From: JBBDMU01 sp040878115
Lineage (GTDB): Bacteria > Bacteroidota > Rhodothermia > Balneolales > Natronogracilivirgulaceae
Reading direction: 5' to 3'
NCBI GenBank assembly: GCA_040878115.1
Contig: JBBDMV010000130.1
Span: forward strand, 1-64,000
Length of the DNA: 64,000 nucleotides
Numbering within the stretch: the stretch's first letter is position 1; every line of letters begins with the position of its first letter. A program made the position numbers and the translations under genes. Shown here one piece after another: positions 1 through 9,513 of this stretch. Below the pieces are notes generated by a model. It saw only the letters and a program-made list of their open reading frames with translations, made no database searches and was not told where the DNA came from.

Positions 1-317
1 CATCCTCCAAAGCTCTTCGAAAGTCATTAACTCCTTTTGGCACATTTGACTGACCGCCATCTTCAACAGCTTGTAAGCCTTTTGCCATGGCTTCATCGTC
101 TATATCACAGATATAGGTTACTTCTACATCCGGCAAATTTACGAAACCTCTAACATGGGCCCTCCCCCTATTATTGGTTCCCACGATAGCCACATTAATT
201 TTTCGATTGGGAGAAGCACCTTTTGCTACATTGGCCGTGCTACCCAAAACACCGGCCGCTGCACTAGCAGCCGTTGTCATTTTAATGAATTTACGGCGGT
301 TCATTGAATCTGTCATA
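1..317 (-). CDS. Gfo/Idh/MocA-family oxidoreductase, N-terminal part (cut by window edge)
   Basis: Only the first ~105 codons are in the window; the gene runs off the left edge. The product begins with a twin-arginine type leader (NRRKFIK at residues 6-12, followed by an Ala/Gly-rich stretch) and then a Rossmann start, INVAIVGTNNRGRAHVRGF, the NAD(P)-binding fingerprint of the Gfo/Idh/MocA sugar dehydrogenase family. Family knowledge: such Tat-exported oxidoreductases act on sugars or sugar acids in the periplasm. The start is ATG at 317; an in-frame ATG at 305 (MNRRKF) would also keep the signal. It lies 246 bp downstream of the esterase gene on the same strand, so a shared role in carbohydrate breakdown is an inference. 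The substrate cannot be told from this fragment. Confidence 0.82.
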
Positions 318-563
318 TCTAGCTTTATTTTTTGTCTATGATCTATTTATAACTAATTTTTAACAATATAGTGCTCTGTCATTATATATTCTAGTTAAAT
401 CTAATAGATAGGATTTTGCAAGAAATCACCTTCATGTGATATTAAATGTTCTAGGGAATCAAGTAATCTATTTGGATTTATCGGCGTGGTGGAGGTAGAC
501 TAATACTCTCGGACTGAAGGAGTTTAAAGAAGTTGATTAGTTATTATGAATTTACTATGAAGG

Positions 564-1736
564 TTATTGAACATTCGAAGAGATGCCATTATGTTTAAGG
601 AAATACTCAAAAAACAGGTAGATTTGCTCATTTGATTCCGGGTTCAGTGAATGCTCGGGACGGTTCGTCATCGCTACCCGGTTTTCATAACCCAGCAAAT
701 TGTTCACTTCTATAGAGTGGTTTAACGGTACCCATCGTTCAATGGGGTCCTCAGAGCCACCTGAAACAAGGAACGGTCGTGGTGCCATAAGCGCATGCAA
801 TTCATGAAGGTCATAACCTCCGTCAACAAGCTCTGGATACAAACCTTGCGCCGGATTTTCTTCATCGGGAACTCCCCGTTCGCGCCAGGGTTGCGGATGA
901 TAGCCTAAATACCACGGTTCCCAATAGTTCACGCTAGGTCGTGACTCTTCGAATACAATGCCGGGGTCTGACCAGACCGCACATGCAAATTTATCATATA
1001 AGCTGGATGCGAACATCGCCCATTTGCCGCCGAAAGAATGCCCTACAATACCGATACGGTCTGCATCAACTTCCGGCATATCGGCAAGCAGATTATAAGA
1101 ATTGGCGGCCGCGTAGCCCAGCATAGAAAGGGGTTCAATTTCCGCATTTTCTATATCAGGATAATATAAGGAATATGTTCTTGCCTCTGTGGCTTGGGTA
1201 GTACCGATCGATAGGGTCACAAACCCTCTTTTTGTCAGCTGGTAAGCAAAGTCGAGATTCTCTCTGTCTAGTCCAACAGCCGTTTCCGGTTCATAGAATA
1301 CGCTGATGACCGCAGGTCTTTTTTCTTCTCCATCAGGTATTAACAGGTACCCTTCCGTTTTTTCATTCGGGGTCCAGTAAAACCGGATACGGTGCTGTGT
1401 AAAATTCTCCCGGTGTGTAGTTTCAAGAATTTCCATTTCATGGTCATCAATGAAAGGCGGCCATGCGCCCATCATCTCATGCCAGCGGCCCCGTATCTCT
1501 TCCCGCCTTTCCTGCCAATCCAGTGGTGTGTTTACAGATCGTCCGTCATAAAACTTTAATGGCGTCCGGTATTCACCATATCGGCCTTCAAATTCTTCGG
1601 GCGGTGAAAAGAAAGGTTCAATTTTCTCCCAAATAGAAGATGCTTCAGCTCCTGGTCCTTCAGTAGGTGTAAAATGTTTACCGATTGAGGCCGTATAAGT
1701 AAACAGAATTATTAAAATTAATCTATAATAAGTCAT
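564..1736 (-). CDS. Secreted alpha/beta hydrolase, esterase-like
   Basis: 390 aa. The first ~20 residues are hydrophobic and look like a signal peptide, so a periplasmic or surface location is likely. The nucleophile elbow is GHSFGGK with Ser234, the acid is probably Asp330 in VSGGSEDP, and the His is His362 in RPEHSLNP: a complete alpha/beta-hydrolase triad. The overall plan resembles the dienelactone hydrolase/acetyl-xylan or glucuronoyl-esterase-like proteins often found beside SusCD pairs, but the GCSRNGK motif of CE15 is absent, so I do not assign a CAZy family. It lies downstream of susD, separated by a good intrinsic terminator, so it may have its own promoter or be expressed by read-through. 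Likely job: removing an ester group from an imported or surface-bound carbohydrate (inference). Confidence 0.75.
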   Translation of the reverse strand: MTYYRLILIILFTYTASIGKHFTPTEGPGAEASSIWEKIEPFFSPPEEFEGRYGEYRTPLKFYDGRSVNTPLDWQERREEIRGRWHEMMGAWPPFIDDHEMEILETTHRENFTQHRIRFYWTPNEKTEGYLLIPDGEEKRPAVISVFYEPETAVGLDRENLDFAYQLTKRGFVTLSIGTTQATEARTYSLYYPDIENAEIEPLSMLGYAAANSYNLLADMPEVDADRIGIVGHSFGGKWAMFASSLYDKFACAVWSDPGIVFEESRPSVNYWEPWYLGYHPQPWRERGVPDEENPAQGLYPELVDGGYDLHELHALMAPRPFLVSGGSEDPIERWVPLNHSIEVNNLLGYENRVAMTNRPEHSLNPESNEQIYLFFEYFLKHNGISSNVQ

Positions 1737-1767
1737 TTTCTAAAATGCAATGTTAATGGCGGCTCTA

Positions 1768-1824
1768 AGAAAAAAGAGGCTGTAATTAAATTTTTACATC
1801 TTAATGTTAGATTTAATTACAGCC
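1768..1824 (-). terminator. Intrinsic terminator after susD
   Basis: A perfect 14-bp inverted repeat (arms 1778-1791 and 1811-1824, GGCTGTAATTAAAT) with a 19-nt loop. On the minus strand it is followed directly by a T-rich run (complement of 1768-1777). It sits 18 bp after the susD stop codon, the position expected for Rho-independent termination. Confidence 0.8.
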
Positions 1825-1841
1825 CATATGCATATTATATT

Positions 1842-3365
1842 TTAAAATGAGGGGTAATGTGGGTTTTGTTCCAATGCTTTATTATTGTCATAAGCTGTTG
1901 ATGGAATTGGAAAGAGAATAGGCTGGGTATGCAACCAAGGTTTATTATCAACATCAAGAGATTCAAAATCGGGATGATTCTCTTCTAAATACTCCAAAAA
2001 CCTCCCTCTACGATTTAGAGCACTAAAACCTCCAGTTGGTTCCCATAGAAACTCAAAACGATATTCATGGAAAATGGCATCTAGTACCTCTTCTTGAGAG
2101 AGGTTTAATGATTTATCGTCCAGCCCAGCTCGATCTCTAATTAAATTCACCTGCCTCATCGCATTCGGTTGATCGCCTGTTTCATTTAAAGCTTCTGCAT
2201 AAGCAAGCAGGATTTCCGGCAAGCGCACAATCGGAGTATTGTTGCCACCTCTAAAATCCTGAATACCAAACCAATATTTTGTAATAATGTAACCTGACAT
2301 TGTCATAGCCTCAGATGGTTCTTCTGGTAAGCTGTAATCAACATCCTGGTGTTTCTCTCCAGCTCCAATTATTGTCTCATGATAGCGTTGATCAATAATA
2401 TTATCATCCTCATCCGTTTCATGGTCATCGACCCAATGTGTAGCGGGAACATAGTTGCTCCAAGCACTACTTCCAACAAATTCACCCGGTCCTCCGCGAG
2501 GTGATGTTCGGGTCGTTATAATATTCGATCGACCGGGTTCTGTACCACTAAATTGGGTTGAAAACAGTATTTCAATATTATTTTCATTTTCTTCACGAAA
2601 AACGTCACGATAATTAGAAATCAAATCGTGTTTTTTGGTATCTAGTATCATTTCACTGTAAGTGATAACGTCATCGTACTCATGTAAATGAAGGTAGGAC
2701 TTAACAAGAAAGCCCCACGCTGCTGTTTTTGTGGCACGTCCAACATCCTCACCTTCCCGGTTAAGCGGTAACACCTCGGAAGCCTCACTAAAATCTTTTA
2801 TAATTTGCTCCCAGGTTTTCTCGCGAGATGCACGGGGGATATCAAAATCTGCAGAAGCATCCAGCTCTTCCAGTACTAATGGAACACCACCAAAATGCCA
2901 GGCTAAATTATAATAAAACATTCCTCTTAAATATTTTGCTTGTGCAATAATGTCTTCTTGTGTATCAGACTTTATATCTTCCATAGCTGATACTTGTTCA
3001 ATCACTGAGTTTGCACGAGCAACACCCTCATATGAACGTTGATATAAGTTTCTCAAAGCGGTATTACTAGCAGGGAAACGTAAAGTATGTAATTCAATGC
3101 GAGACTGACTTCGATCCATTTCATACATATCGCCGGTAATCCCCCATTCGATCTCTGCTGTGTTGGCCCAATTCCCCCAGACTTCCGGTAAGGAAAGACG
3201 ATTATAAACACCATGCAAAGCAGCCTGTGCATCATCTTCTGTTTGATAAAAATTAACCTCTGTTAAAGTATCTTCCGGACCTAACGACAAGAATTCATCA
3301 GAACAAAATGATAATGTAATCATCAGTGTTAGTCCGATAAAAATATGTTTTATGTAATTTTTCAT
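1842..3365 (-). CDS. SusD/RagB-family nutrient-binding outer-membrane lipoprotein
   Basis: 507 aa. It has a lipoprotein signal with lipobox LSFC and Cys21, then the typical SusD opening (FLSLGPEDTLTEVNFYQTEDDAQAALHGVYN), a helical TPR-like core, and the C-terminal signature in which alpha-helices alternate with loops (LPEILLAYAEALNETGD, VNLIRDRAGL, EYRFEFLWE). The length is usual for the family (450-600 aa). SusD proteins sit on the outer face of the outer membrane as a lid on a SusC channel and help bind oligosaccharides or other nutrients. The start codon ATG lies 49 bp after the susC stop, so the two are co-transcribed. Ligand unknown: no glycoside hydrolase in the window points to a polymer. 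Confidence 0.93.
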   Translation of the reverse strand: MKNYIKHIFIGLTLMITLSFCSDEFLSLGPEDTLTEVNFYQTEDDAQAALHGVYNRLSLPEVWGNWANTAEIEWGITGDMYEMDRSQSRIELHTLRFPASNTALRNLYQRSYEGVARANSVIEQVSAMEDIKSDTQEDIIAQAKYLRGMFYYNLAWHFGGVPLVLEELDASADFDIPRASREKTWEQIIKDFSEASEVLPLNREGEDVGRATKTAAWGFLVKSYLHLHEYDDVITYSEMILDTKKHDLISNYRDVFREENENNIEILFSTQFSGTEPGRSNIITTRTSPRGGPGEFVGSSAWSNYVPATHWVDDHETDEDDNIIDQRYHETIIGAGEKHQDVDYSLPEEPSEAMTMSGYIITKYWFGIQDFRGGNNTPIVRLPEILLAYAEALNETGDQPNAMRQVNLIRDRAGLDDKSLNLSQEEVLDAIFHEYRFEFLWEPTGGFSALNRRGRFLEYLEENHPDFESLDVDNKPWLHTQPILFPIPSTAYDNNKALEQNPHYPSF

Positions 3366-3414
3366 AATATTATTTAAATTTTTTTTAGTATCAGAGCAGT
3401 ATTAAAGTTCACCG

Positions 3415-6400
3415 CTAGAATCTTAGATTTAATCCTAACATGAATGTTCTTGCCATAGGGTATATACCATCATCTATTCCTGATGAAAGTGGATTGGAAC
3501 TAGTAATCTCGGGATCAAACCCGGAATATCCTGTGAATGTAAATAAGTTTTGAGCACTTACGTACACCCTCATGTTTGAAAGCAGGTTAGTATGCTCAAC
3601 AATACTTGTAGGAATCGTATAACCCAATGTCACATTGCGAATGCGCATGTAATCACCATCTTCAACATAGAAGCTTGACATGGTGGCATAATTACCATTA
3701 GCATCATCTTCTATTAGCCTGGGAACTGTATTCCCGCCATTTTCAGGTGTCCATCGGTCCATTGCTCTTTTATTAGCATTCACAATCCCTGACCCCCCAA
3801 AATACCTTACCGGATAAGTTGACTCTATCATTTTGTTCATAATCTGAACTCCTGATACGCCCGCTAGTACGAGGTTGAAATCAATATTTCTGTAGTTCAT
3901 ATTTAGATTGGCACCATAGGTAAAGTCAGGCCACGGGCTGCCAAGTTTCACGGCGTCATCATCAGTTAATACACCATCACTATCAATATCTCTCCATTGA
4001 AAATCGCCAGGCTGAGCATTTGATTGGAAATCTTGATCAATTTCATCTACTGTTTGATAAATTCCTTCAACTTCATATCCTTTGAAATAGCCAATTTCCT
4101 CACCTACCTCCGTGTATGTTATAGGCATTCCACTTCCATACATTGTACGTCCTCCTATTATTGGCTGGCCTTGGCCCAGGGAAAGTACTTCGTTATGTAA
4201 GGTTGAAAGATTTGCACCTATATCCCATCTTAAATTTGTACTTTGTTCTCTTAACCCTAGCTCAAACTCCCATCCTCTGTTTAAGATCTCTCCGCCGTTA
4301 ACATTTGGTGCAGCCGAAAAACCAGCTTCATAAGATATAGGTAGAGCAACTAACATATCGCTTGTTACTTTTTCATAATATTCAATTGTGGAGTATAACC
4401 TACCTTCAAAAAAACCAGCATCTATAGCAAAATTGATTTGTTCACTCGTTTCCCATTTCAAGTCCGGATTTCCTGGCCTACTCATATGGGCTCCAATAGC
4501 TAAATTCTGATTTTCACCAAGTATGTAATTGTTAGCATTAGTACCAAGTGTATACATGCTCATGTATCCAAATGAACCAATGTTATCATTTCCCAGGCGC
4601 CCCCAGCTTCCTCTTAATCTAAGTTCGTTCATGTATGGAACACCCTCAAAGAAGGCTTCCTGATTGATATTCCATGCAGCAGACACAGAAGGAAAATTTC
4701 CCCATTTGTTTTTTGGACCAAAATTAGAAGAACCATCGCGACGAATACTTGCAGATAAGATATATTTATCATCGAATGCATAATTAATACGTCCAAGGTA
4801 TGATGCCAATCTGTATTCACTCATGCTTCCTGATGCTTCGCGCTCACTTGAGTTACTACCGTTAATAACATTTATCTGCTCATTGAGATAATCGATACCT
4901 CTTGCAGAAATAAAATCACTTTTGTTTCTCTGAGCTGTTTGACCGACAACAGCAGAAATTCTATGCACATCATCGATCTCTGTCGTATATGTCAATGTAT
5001 TCTCAAGTAAAGCATTATTTCCCCTACTATAGTTTTCATTTAAAGATGCTCGCAGGTTTCGGAAGTGGCCTCTGTTAGCAGTGGGGTCCCATTGTGATGT
5101 GCGGTTATTGTCAAATTCAACCCCAAGACTGGTACGGAATAATAAATTTTCTATAATTTCAAATTCACCAAATCCATTTATATTTGTTCTTGCGTTTGAG
5201 AGTTGATGCCCCTGATCTCTTGCACGTAAAATAGGATTATCCCCTTGTGAAGTTGCATAAGGAACATTATCACCAATAACATCATCAAGCTCTAAATGTG
5301 GAAACATTTGCTGGGACAAGTTAATTATTCCACGGTTATGAAGTTGATTTCGAACACCTCTCCCTTCAGTTTGTGCGAAGGCAAACGTGGCACCAAATTT
5401 AAACCTATCATTAGGGGTTAAATCAATTGTTGCTCGACCTGTATATCTTTGATGTCCTGTTTCGATCATAGTTCCAGTTTGGTCTAAAGCACCAAAAGAT
5501 AATCTTGCTTGTACGTTTTCGGTACCCCCCGAAATAGAAAAATCGAGATTCGAAACTGGAGCGTTTCTAAATATCGCACTCATCCAATCCGTGCCTTCAC
5601 CTAGTGCTTGAGGATTTGAAAAATCGGAATGAGGTTCCATACCTGAATTAACCCAAAGCTCATTTGCCAATGTAGCTAATTCTTCTGCATTTAGAACTTC
5701 CGGTTTCTTCCATACTTGGGAATAGCCAGTGTAACTATTTACAGTAAAACTAGTCTGCCCCGCTTCCCCACTTTTGGTTGTAATTAAAATAACTCCATTA
5801 GCAGCACGTGCACCATAAATGGAAGCAGCTGCGGCATCTTTTAAAACTTCAATATTCAATATATCACTAGGATTAATAACTGATAATCCACTAATGTTTT
5901 CAGAACTTCCTGGAATCCCCATATTCCCGGAGGTTATTGGAAACCCATCAACTACATATAAAGGTTCATTTCCACCTGTAGTTCCAACCCCTCTTATTCT
6001 AACGGAACTTCCCGCACCAGGCCCCCCACTTGTACCGGTTATGTTAACTCCGGCAACTCTACCTTGTAAAGCCCCCGCAAGATCATGTGAACTAACTTTT
6101 TCTATCGTCTCCGAATCAACTGAGGAGATTGAACCGGTCAAATCACTTCTTTGAACAGCCCCATATCCAACAACCACCATTTCATCAAGTCTTGCAAAAT
6201 CAGACTCCATGGCAACATCAATAACATTCCGGTCCCCAACTGCGATTTCTTCTGTAAGATAGCCGACATACGAAAAAATCAAGACGCTTTCGGGCCCTTC
6301 CACTTCAATGCTGTACCGGCCTTCCAGGTCAGTCGTTGTACCCACATTAGTACCCTCGATCTGAATATTTACCCCCGGTAAAACATCCTCGACTTCAGCA

Positions 6401-6522
6401 TCGGTTATAGTCCCCTCCACGGTTCGTGATTGCGCTAATCCGGCTGTAAAAAGGCCAAAAATAAGGCATATGGTCATTAGTAATTTTTGCTTCATCATAG
6501 TAATTGGGTTAATCTTTTTCAT
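3415..6522 (-). CDS. SusC/RagA-family TonB-dependent outer-membrane transporter
   Basis: 1035 aa. In order: signal peptide (~1-30, ending AGLAQ), a carboxypeptidase-regulatory-like beta-sandwich (~32-115), the SusC-type linker and TonB-box-like segment MDEMVVVGYG, the plug domain (~125-240, with LQGRVAGVNI and VRIRGVGTTGGNEPLYVVDG), and a beta-barrel ending in the aromatic residue typical of outer-membrane proteins (NLRF). No N-terminal STN domain is seen, so no direct coupling to an anti-sigma factor is suggested. Together with the SusD protein it forms a TonB-powered uptake complex. First gene of the locus; the upstream 400 bp carry an unusual repeat array at 6651-6710 that may be regulatory. 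Confidence 0.95.
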   Translation of the reverse strand: MKKINPITMMKQKLLMTICLIFGLFTAGLAQSRTVEGTITDAEVEDVLPGVNIQIEGTNVGTTTDLEGRYSIEVEGPESVLIFSYVGYLTEEIAVGDRNVIDVAMESDFARLDEMVVVGYGAVQRSDLTGSISSVDSETIEKVSSHDLAGALQGRVAGVNITGTSGGPGAGSSVRIRGVGTTGGNEPLYVVDGFPITSGNMGIPGSSENISGLSVINPSDILNIEVLKDAAAASIYGARAANGVILITTKSGEAGQTSFTVNSYTGYSQVWKKPEVLNAEELATLANELWVNSGMEPHSDFSNPQALGEGTDWMSAIFRNAPVSNLDFSISGGTENVQARLSFGALDQTGTMIETGHQRYTGRATIDLTPNDRFKFGATFAFAQTEGRGVRNQLHNRGIINLSQQMFPHLELDDVIGDNVPYATSQGDNPILRARDQGHQLSNARTNINGFGEFEIIENLLFRTSLGVEFDNNRTSQWDPTANRGHFRNLRASLNENYSRGNNALLENTLTYTTEIDDVHRISAVVGQTAQRNKSDFISARGIDYLNEQINVINGSNSSEREASGSMSEYRLASYLGRINYAFDDKYILSASIRRDGSSNFGPKNKWGNFPSVSAAWNINQEAFFEGVPYMNELRLRGSWGRLGNDNIGSFGYMSMYTLGTNANNYILGENQNLAIGAHMSRPGNPDLKWETSEQINFAIDAGFFEGRLYSTIEYYEKVTSDMLVALPISYEAGFSAAPNVNGGEILNRGWEFELGLREQSTNLRWDIGANLSTLHNEVLSLGQGQPIIGGRTMYGSGMPITYTEVGEEIGYFKGYEVEGIYQTVDEIDQDFQSNAQPGDFQWRDIDSDGVLTDDDAVKLGSPWPDFTYGANLNMNYRNIDFNLVLAGVSGVQIMNKMIESTYPVRYFGGSGIVNANKRAMDRWTPENGGNTVPRLIEDDANGNYATMSSFYVEDGDYMRIRNVTLGYTIPTSIVEHTNLLSNMRVYVSAQNLFTFTGYSGFDPEITSSNPLSSGIDDGIYPMARTFMLGLNLRF

Positions 6523-6937
6523 GATTAAAATAATTTAACAAGGTGACCTACAATATTGAAAAAAACCAGGAATATCAAAATTTCCTATAACAATAGTTTA
6601 AGTCATTTACATATTTTTAAGTGGATAATAAACCGACAAGCTTTGAACAACGCCGTATCAAGACCGTATCAAAGCCGTATCAACACCGTATATTTACGGC
6701 TTTGATATGGAGTTGTTATGAAGCTGGTTCGCTCTTGTTCAGGCCCAGACTTTAATGTGTTATGGTTAAATTTAAGAAGGGCATTTATGGGCAGTTTCCT
6801 GATCTATAAAGAAATCGAGCAGCTTTGTTCAGGCAAACGGTTTTGGGAAAAAACGACGCACACCTACCTTGATATAGCGTTTGCTCAAAGAAGCTTTCTC
6901 TTGCAGATATGGACCGATCTTAGTTTTTAAGGGCCAT
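6523..6937. other. Intergenic region upstream of susC
   Basis: 415 bp between two minus-strand genes. It holds the 11-bp tandem repeat and inverted repeat described separately. The part 6523-6650 is A+T-rich and should contain the susC promoter, but I could not single out a convincing TTTG/TAnnTTTG pair. A 70-codon open frame at 6718-6930 on plus has no recognisable protein features and is not called. Confidence 0.6.
6651..6710. repeat. Four 11-bp tandem repeats plus 13-bp perfect inverted repeat (operator-like)
   Basis: Units at 6651-6661, 6662-6672, 6673-6683 and 6684-6694 share the core CCGTATCAA (the last one degenerate, CCGTATATT), with a period of 11 bp, about one helical turn. In addition TATCAAAGCCGTA at 6667-6679 is perfectly inverted at 6695-6707, with a 15-nt spacer. 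There is no T-tract, so a terminator is unlikely. The position, ~130 bp upstream of the susC start, fits a binding array for a transcription regulator (inference). Confidence 0.6.
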
Positions 6938-8440
6938 CTAAACCCTTTTCCCTCTTCTTAACCACCATTCGCTCTGTGAATTTGCAGTTGAATGGGCCAG
7001 TTCATTGTTTTCTTTAATCCCATTATTCAACAACGCAGCGCTGATGGCGGCGATTTCGTTTACGGATTCATCTTCAGTAAGCTCTAATTGTGATGGGGCA
7101 AAATGTTCACCGACAAAATGTGTATTGTATTTGGATGCTGTAAAGGCCGGGTGGCCCATCACAAATTGACAAAACGGGATTGTGGTTTTTAAACCTGCAA
7201 TCTGATATTCCTGTAAAGCCCGATTCATACGTCCGATGGCTTGATCTCTATTTTCCCCGTGGGCCATTAATTTGGAAATAAGCGGATCGTAATAAATGCT
7301 GACTTCCTGGCCTTCACGCACCCCCGCATCGACCCGTATACCAGGGCCCGATGGTATGATATGTGTATTTAGTCTACCTGTGCTCGGCAGAAAATTTTCA
7401 GCCGGGTCTTCAGCCGAAACCCTGCACTCAATAGCGTGTCCTTTTATATAAATATCCTCTTGGGCCATACTCAAAGGTTTGTTTTCAGCGACTTTAATCT
7501 GGAGGGCTACAAGGTCCAGGCCCGTTATCATTTCTGTAACCGGGTGCTCCACTTGTAGCCGCGTATTAACCTCCAGAAAGTAAAAGTTATGATGCTTGTC
7601 AACGAGGAATTCCACGGTTCCGGCATTGGTATAGTTGCAGGCTTTAGCTACGGTAAGAGCAGCAGTGGCCATTTCTGTGCGTAATTCCGGCGTCAAAAAA
7701 GAACAGGGTGCTTCTTCGATAACTTTTTGGTGCCTTCTCTGGATAGAGCATTCCCGGTCGAACAAATGCAACATGTTGCCGCCATGGTCTGCAATGATCT
7801 GGAACTCCACGTGGCGTGGGGATTCCAAATATTTTTCAATGTAGACACGGCCATCGCCGAAAGCGTTCTTAGCCTCGGACCGTGCCGCTGTTATGTTTTT
7901 CTTCAGATCGGCCATTTCATGTACAATGCGCATCCCTTTACCGCCACCACCCGCAGCCGCTTTGATGAGCACAGGGTAGCCGATCTGCTTAGCCACTTTT
8001 TCGGCTTCTTCCATCCTTTCCAGGACATTAACTGTGCCAGGCGGAGAAGCTACCCCGGCGGCGTCCATCCTCTGCCGGGCCCGGGTTTTATCTCCCATTA
8101 TTTCTATGACTTCGGGAGAAGGGCCTATGAAAATGATGTTCTCTTTTTGGCACAACCGTGCAAATACTGCGTTTTCACTTAAAAAACCATAACCTGGATG
8201 AATGGCGTCGGCACCGGTTTCCTTTGCAGCATCAATAATTTTCTCCATCACCAAATAGCTCTCGGATGATGGGGCATTCCCGATTAGGACGGATTCATCA
8301 GCCAAAAGAACATGCATTGAGGTTTCATCCGGTCCTGAATAAACGGCTACGGTTTGAATACCCAGATCATGGCAGGTTCGCATAACCCTGACAGCGATCT
8401 CCCCCCGGTTAGCGATAAGAACTTTTTTTATGTCTGGCAT
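6938..8440 (-). CDS. Acyl-CoA carboxylase biotin carboxylase subunit (AccC-like)
   Basis: 500 aa from ATG 8440. A longer frame opens with a TTG at 8494, but PDIKKVLIANRGEIAVRVMR right after ATG 8440 is the canonical family start. Domains: biotin carboxylase N-terminal (1-115), ATP-grasp (~115-330) with the glycine loop KAAAGGGGKGMRIV and the catalytic stretch EVNTRLQVEHPVTE, and the C-terminal domain (~335-445). It carboxylates biotin on a carrier protein using ATP and bicarbonate. No biotinylation motif (AMKM) follows, so it needs a separate carrier and carboxyltransferase, neither of which is in the window. It could serve acetyl-CoA, propionyl-CoA or methylcrotonyl-CoA carboxylase; the ~500-aa length, longer than bacterial AccC (~450), leans slightly to the catabolic types. 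The phytoene-synthase gene ends upstream on the same strand. Confidence 0.9.
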   Translation of the reverse strand: MPDIKKVLIANRGEIAVRVMRTCHDLGIQTVAVYSGPDETSMHVLLADESVLIGNAPSSESYLVMEKIIDAAKETGADAIHPGYGFLSENAVFARLCQKENIIFIGPSPEVIEIMGDKTRARQRMDAAGVASPPGTVNVLERMEEAEKVAKQIGYPVLIKAAAGGGGKGMRIVHEMADLKKNITAARSEAKNAFGDGRVYIEKYLESPRHVEFQIIADHGGNMLHLFDRECSIQRRHQKVIEEAPCSFLTPELRTEMATAALTVAKACNYTNAGTVEFLVDKHHNFYFLEVNTRLQVEHPVTEMITGLDLVALQIKVAENKPLSMAQEDIYIKGHAIECRVSAEDPAENFLPSTGRLNTHIIPSGPGIRVDAGVREGQEVSIYYDPLISKLMAHGENRDQAIGRMNRALQEYQIAGLKTTIPFCQFVMGHPAFTASKYNTHFVGEHFAPSQLELTEDESVNEIAAISAALLNNGIKENNELAHSTANSQSEWWLRRGKRV

Positions 8441-8547
8441 ATATTGAGTTGTTGTATGATCATTTACAGGAATATAGCAATCATCCGTGATCAAATGGTC
8501 AGATTTCCCTCTACCCTCTTTTTACCTTTATAAGGTACCAGAGCAAC

Positions 8548-9513
8548 CTATAATTTCCACCAAATTTTCGGAAGTATTTTAAGCTTTTGACTTGTTGTAA
8601 GGTAGGCGCGACGGTCAAAAACCTGATAATTATTCTCTTCTATCCTGTCTAAAATTCGGCAATAATTAAAGCGGGCAAGCGAGATCGTAAGGCGGCTGTC
8701 ACGGGCCAGCAAAGGTATTCCCTTATCGGCCTTAAGATAATACTTGCGCGTGCGGTCAATTTGAAATTTCATCATCTCAATAAAACGGCCATCAACCTTA
8801 TTTTCTTTAAGTTCGTCTTCTGAAATGTCATATTTATGCAGATCTTCAGAGGGCAGGTAAATTCGGTCATTTTTCAAATCTTCACCGACATCGCGCAATA
8901 TATTGGTCAACTGCATAGCAATGCCAAGATCAACAGCATGTTTGAGCGCATCTTTAGAACTATAGCCGAAGACTTCACTGGTCATTAAACCCACTACAGA
9001 AGCCACTTTGTACGCGTAATCGTAAAGTTCATCAAAGGTATCATAACGTTTTTTTGTCAGGTCCATACAAACACCATCTATAAGCTTGAGGGGTAGCTGC
9101 ATAGGGATGTTGCAGGATTTCAAAACATCAGAAAGGCTTACAAATATGGGATTGTCGGATTTCTGCCCGTCATAGGCCTGTATCAGCTTTTCTTTGCAGT
9201 TTAAGATGAATGGCCCTATTTCATTCGGGTGTATTTGCTGGTTATTTATCAGGTCTTCGGCTTCATCCACAATGTTATCGAGATAACGGCAAAGAGCATA
9301 AATTGCAAAAATGCTTCGCTGTTTCTCACGTGGCAAAAATCGAGTGGCAAGATAAAAGGTTTTTGCAAATTGGCGGGTAATTTGACGACAACGCGCATAA
9401 GCATCCTGAAGCTGGGGATTTTTTACCTCCTCAATAACATTTCGGTGCATGGGGGTCCATTCATATACCAAACGAGTTATCTGATACGGATAATAAAGCA
9501 AGTTATAGTTCAT
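8548..9513 (-). CDS. Phytoene/squalene synthase family protein (CrtB-like)
   Basis: 321 aa, all-alpha isoprenoid synthase. Both Asp-rich motifs for Mg-diphosphate binding are present: DNIVD (Asp79-Asp83) and RDVGEDLKNDRIYLP (Asp208-Asp212). These condense two prenyl diphosphates head to head: geranylgeranyl diphosphate to phytoene (CrtB) or farnesyl diphosphate to squalene/dehydrosqualene. The sequence AKTFYLATRFLPREKQRSIFAIYALCR is typical of CrtB, so carotenoid synthesis is more likely, but no desaturase (crtI) or other carotenoid gene is nearby. Start ATG at 9513; 186 bp of shared upstream DNA separates it from the divergent lacI-type gene. Confidence 0.88.
   Translation of the reverse strand: MNYNLLYYPYQITRLVYEWTPMHRNVIEEVKNPQLQDAYARCRQITRQFAKTFYLATRFLPREKQRSIFAIYALCRYLDNIVDEAEDLINNQQIHPNEIGPFILNCKEKLIQAYDGQKSDNPIFVSLSDVLKSCNIPMQLPLKLIDGVCMDLTKKRYDTFDELYDYAYKVASVVGLMTSEVFGYSSKDALKHAVDLGIAMQLTNILRDVGEDLKNDRIYLPSEDLHKYDISEDELKENKVDGRFIEMMKFQIDRTRKYYLKADKGIPLLARDSRLTISLARFNYCRILDRIEENNYQVFDRRAYLTTSQKLKILPKIWWKL

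Noticed and set aside
6718..6930. 70-codon open frame on plus, upstream of susC
   Set aside because: No recognisable protein features, no promoter or ribosome-binding site, and it lies in the 3' flank of minus-strand genes; probably chance.
7727..8182. 151-codon open frame on plus, opposite the biotin carboxylase gene
   Set aside because: Shadow of the real gene; no independent features.
8441..8494. Upstream TTG extension of the biotin carboxylase
   Set aside because: The conserved family start is at ATG 8440 and the extension has no homology-like content.
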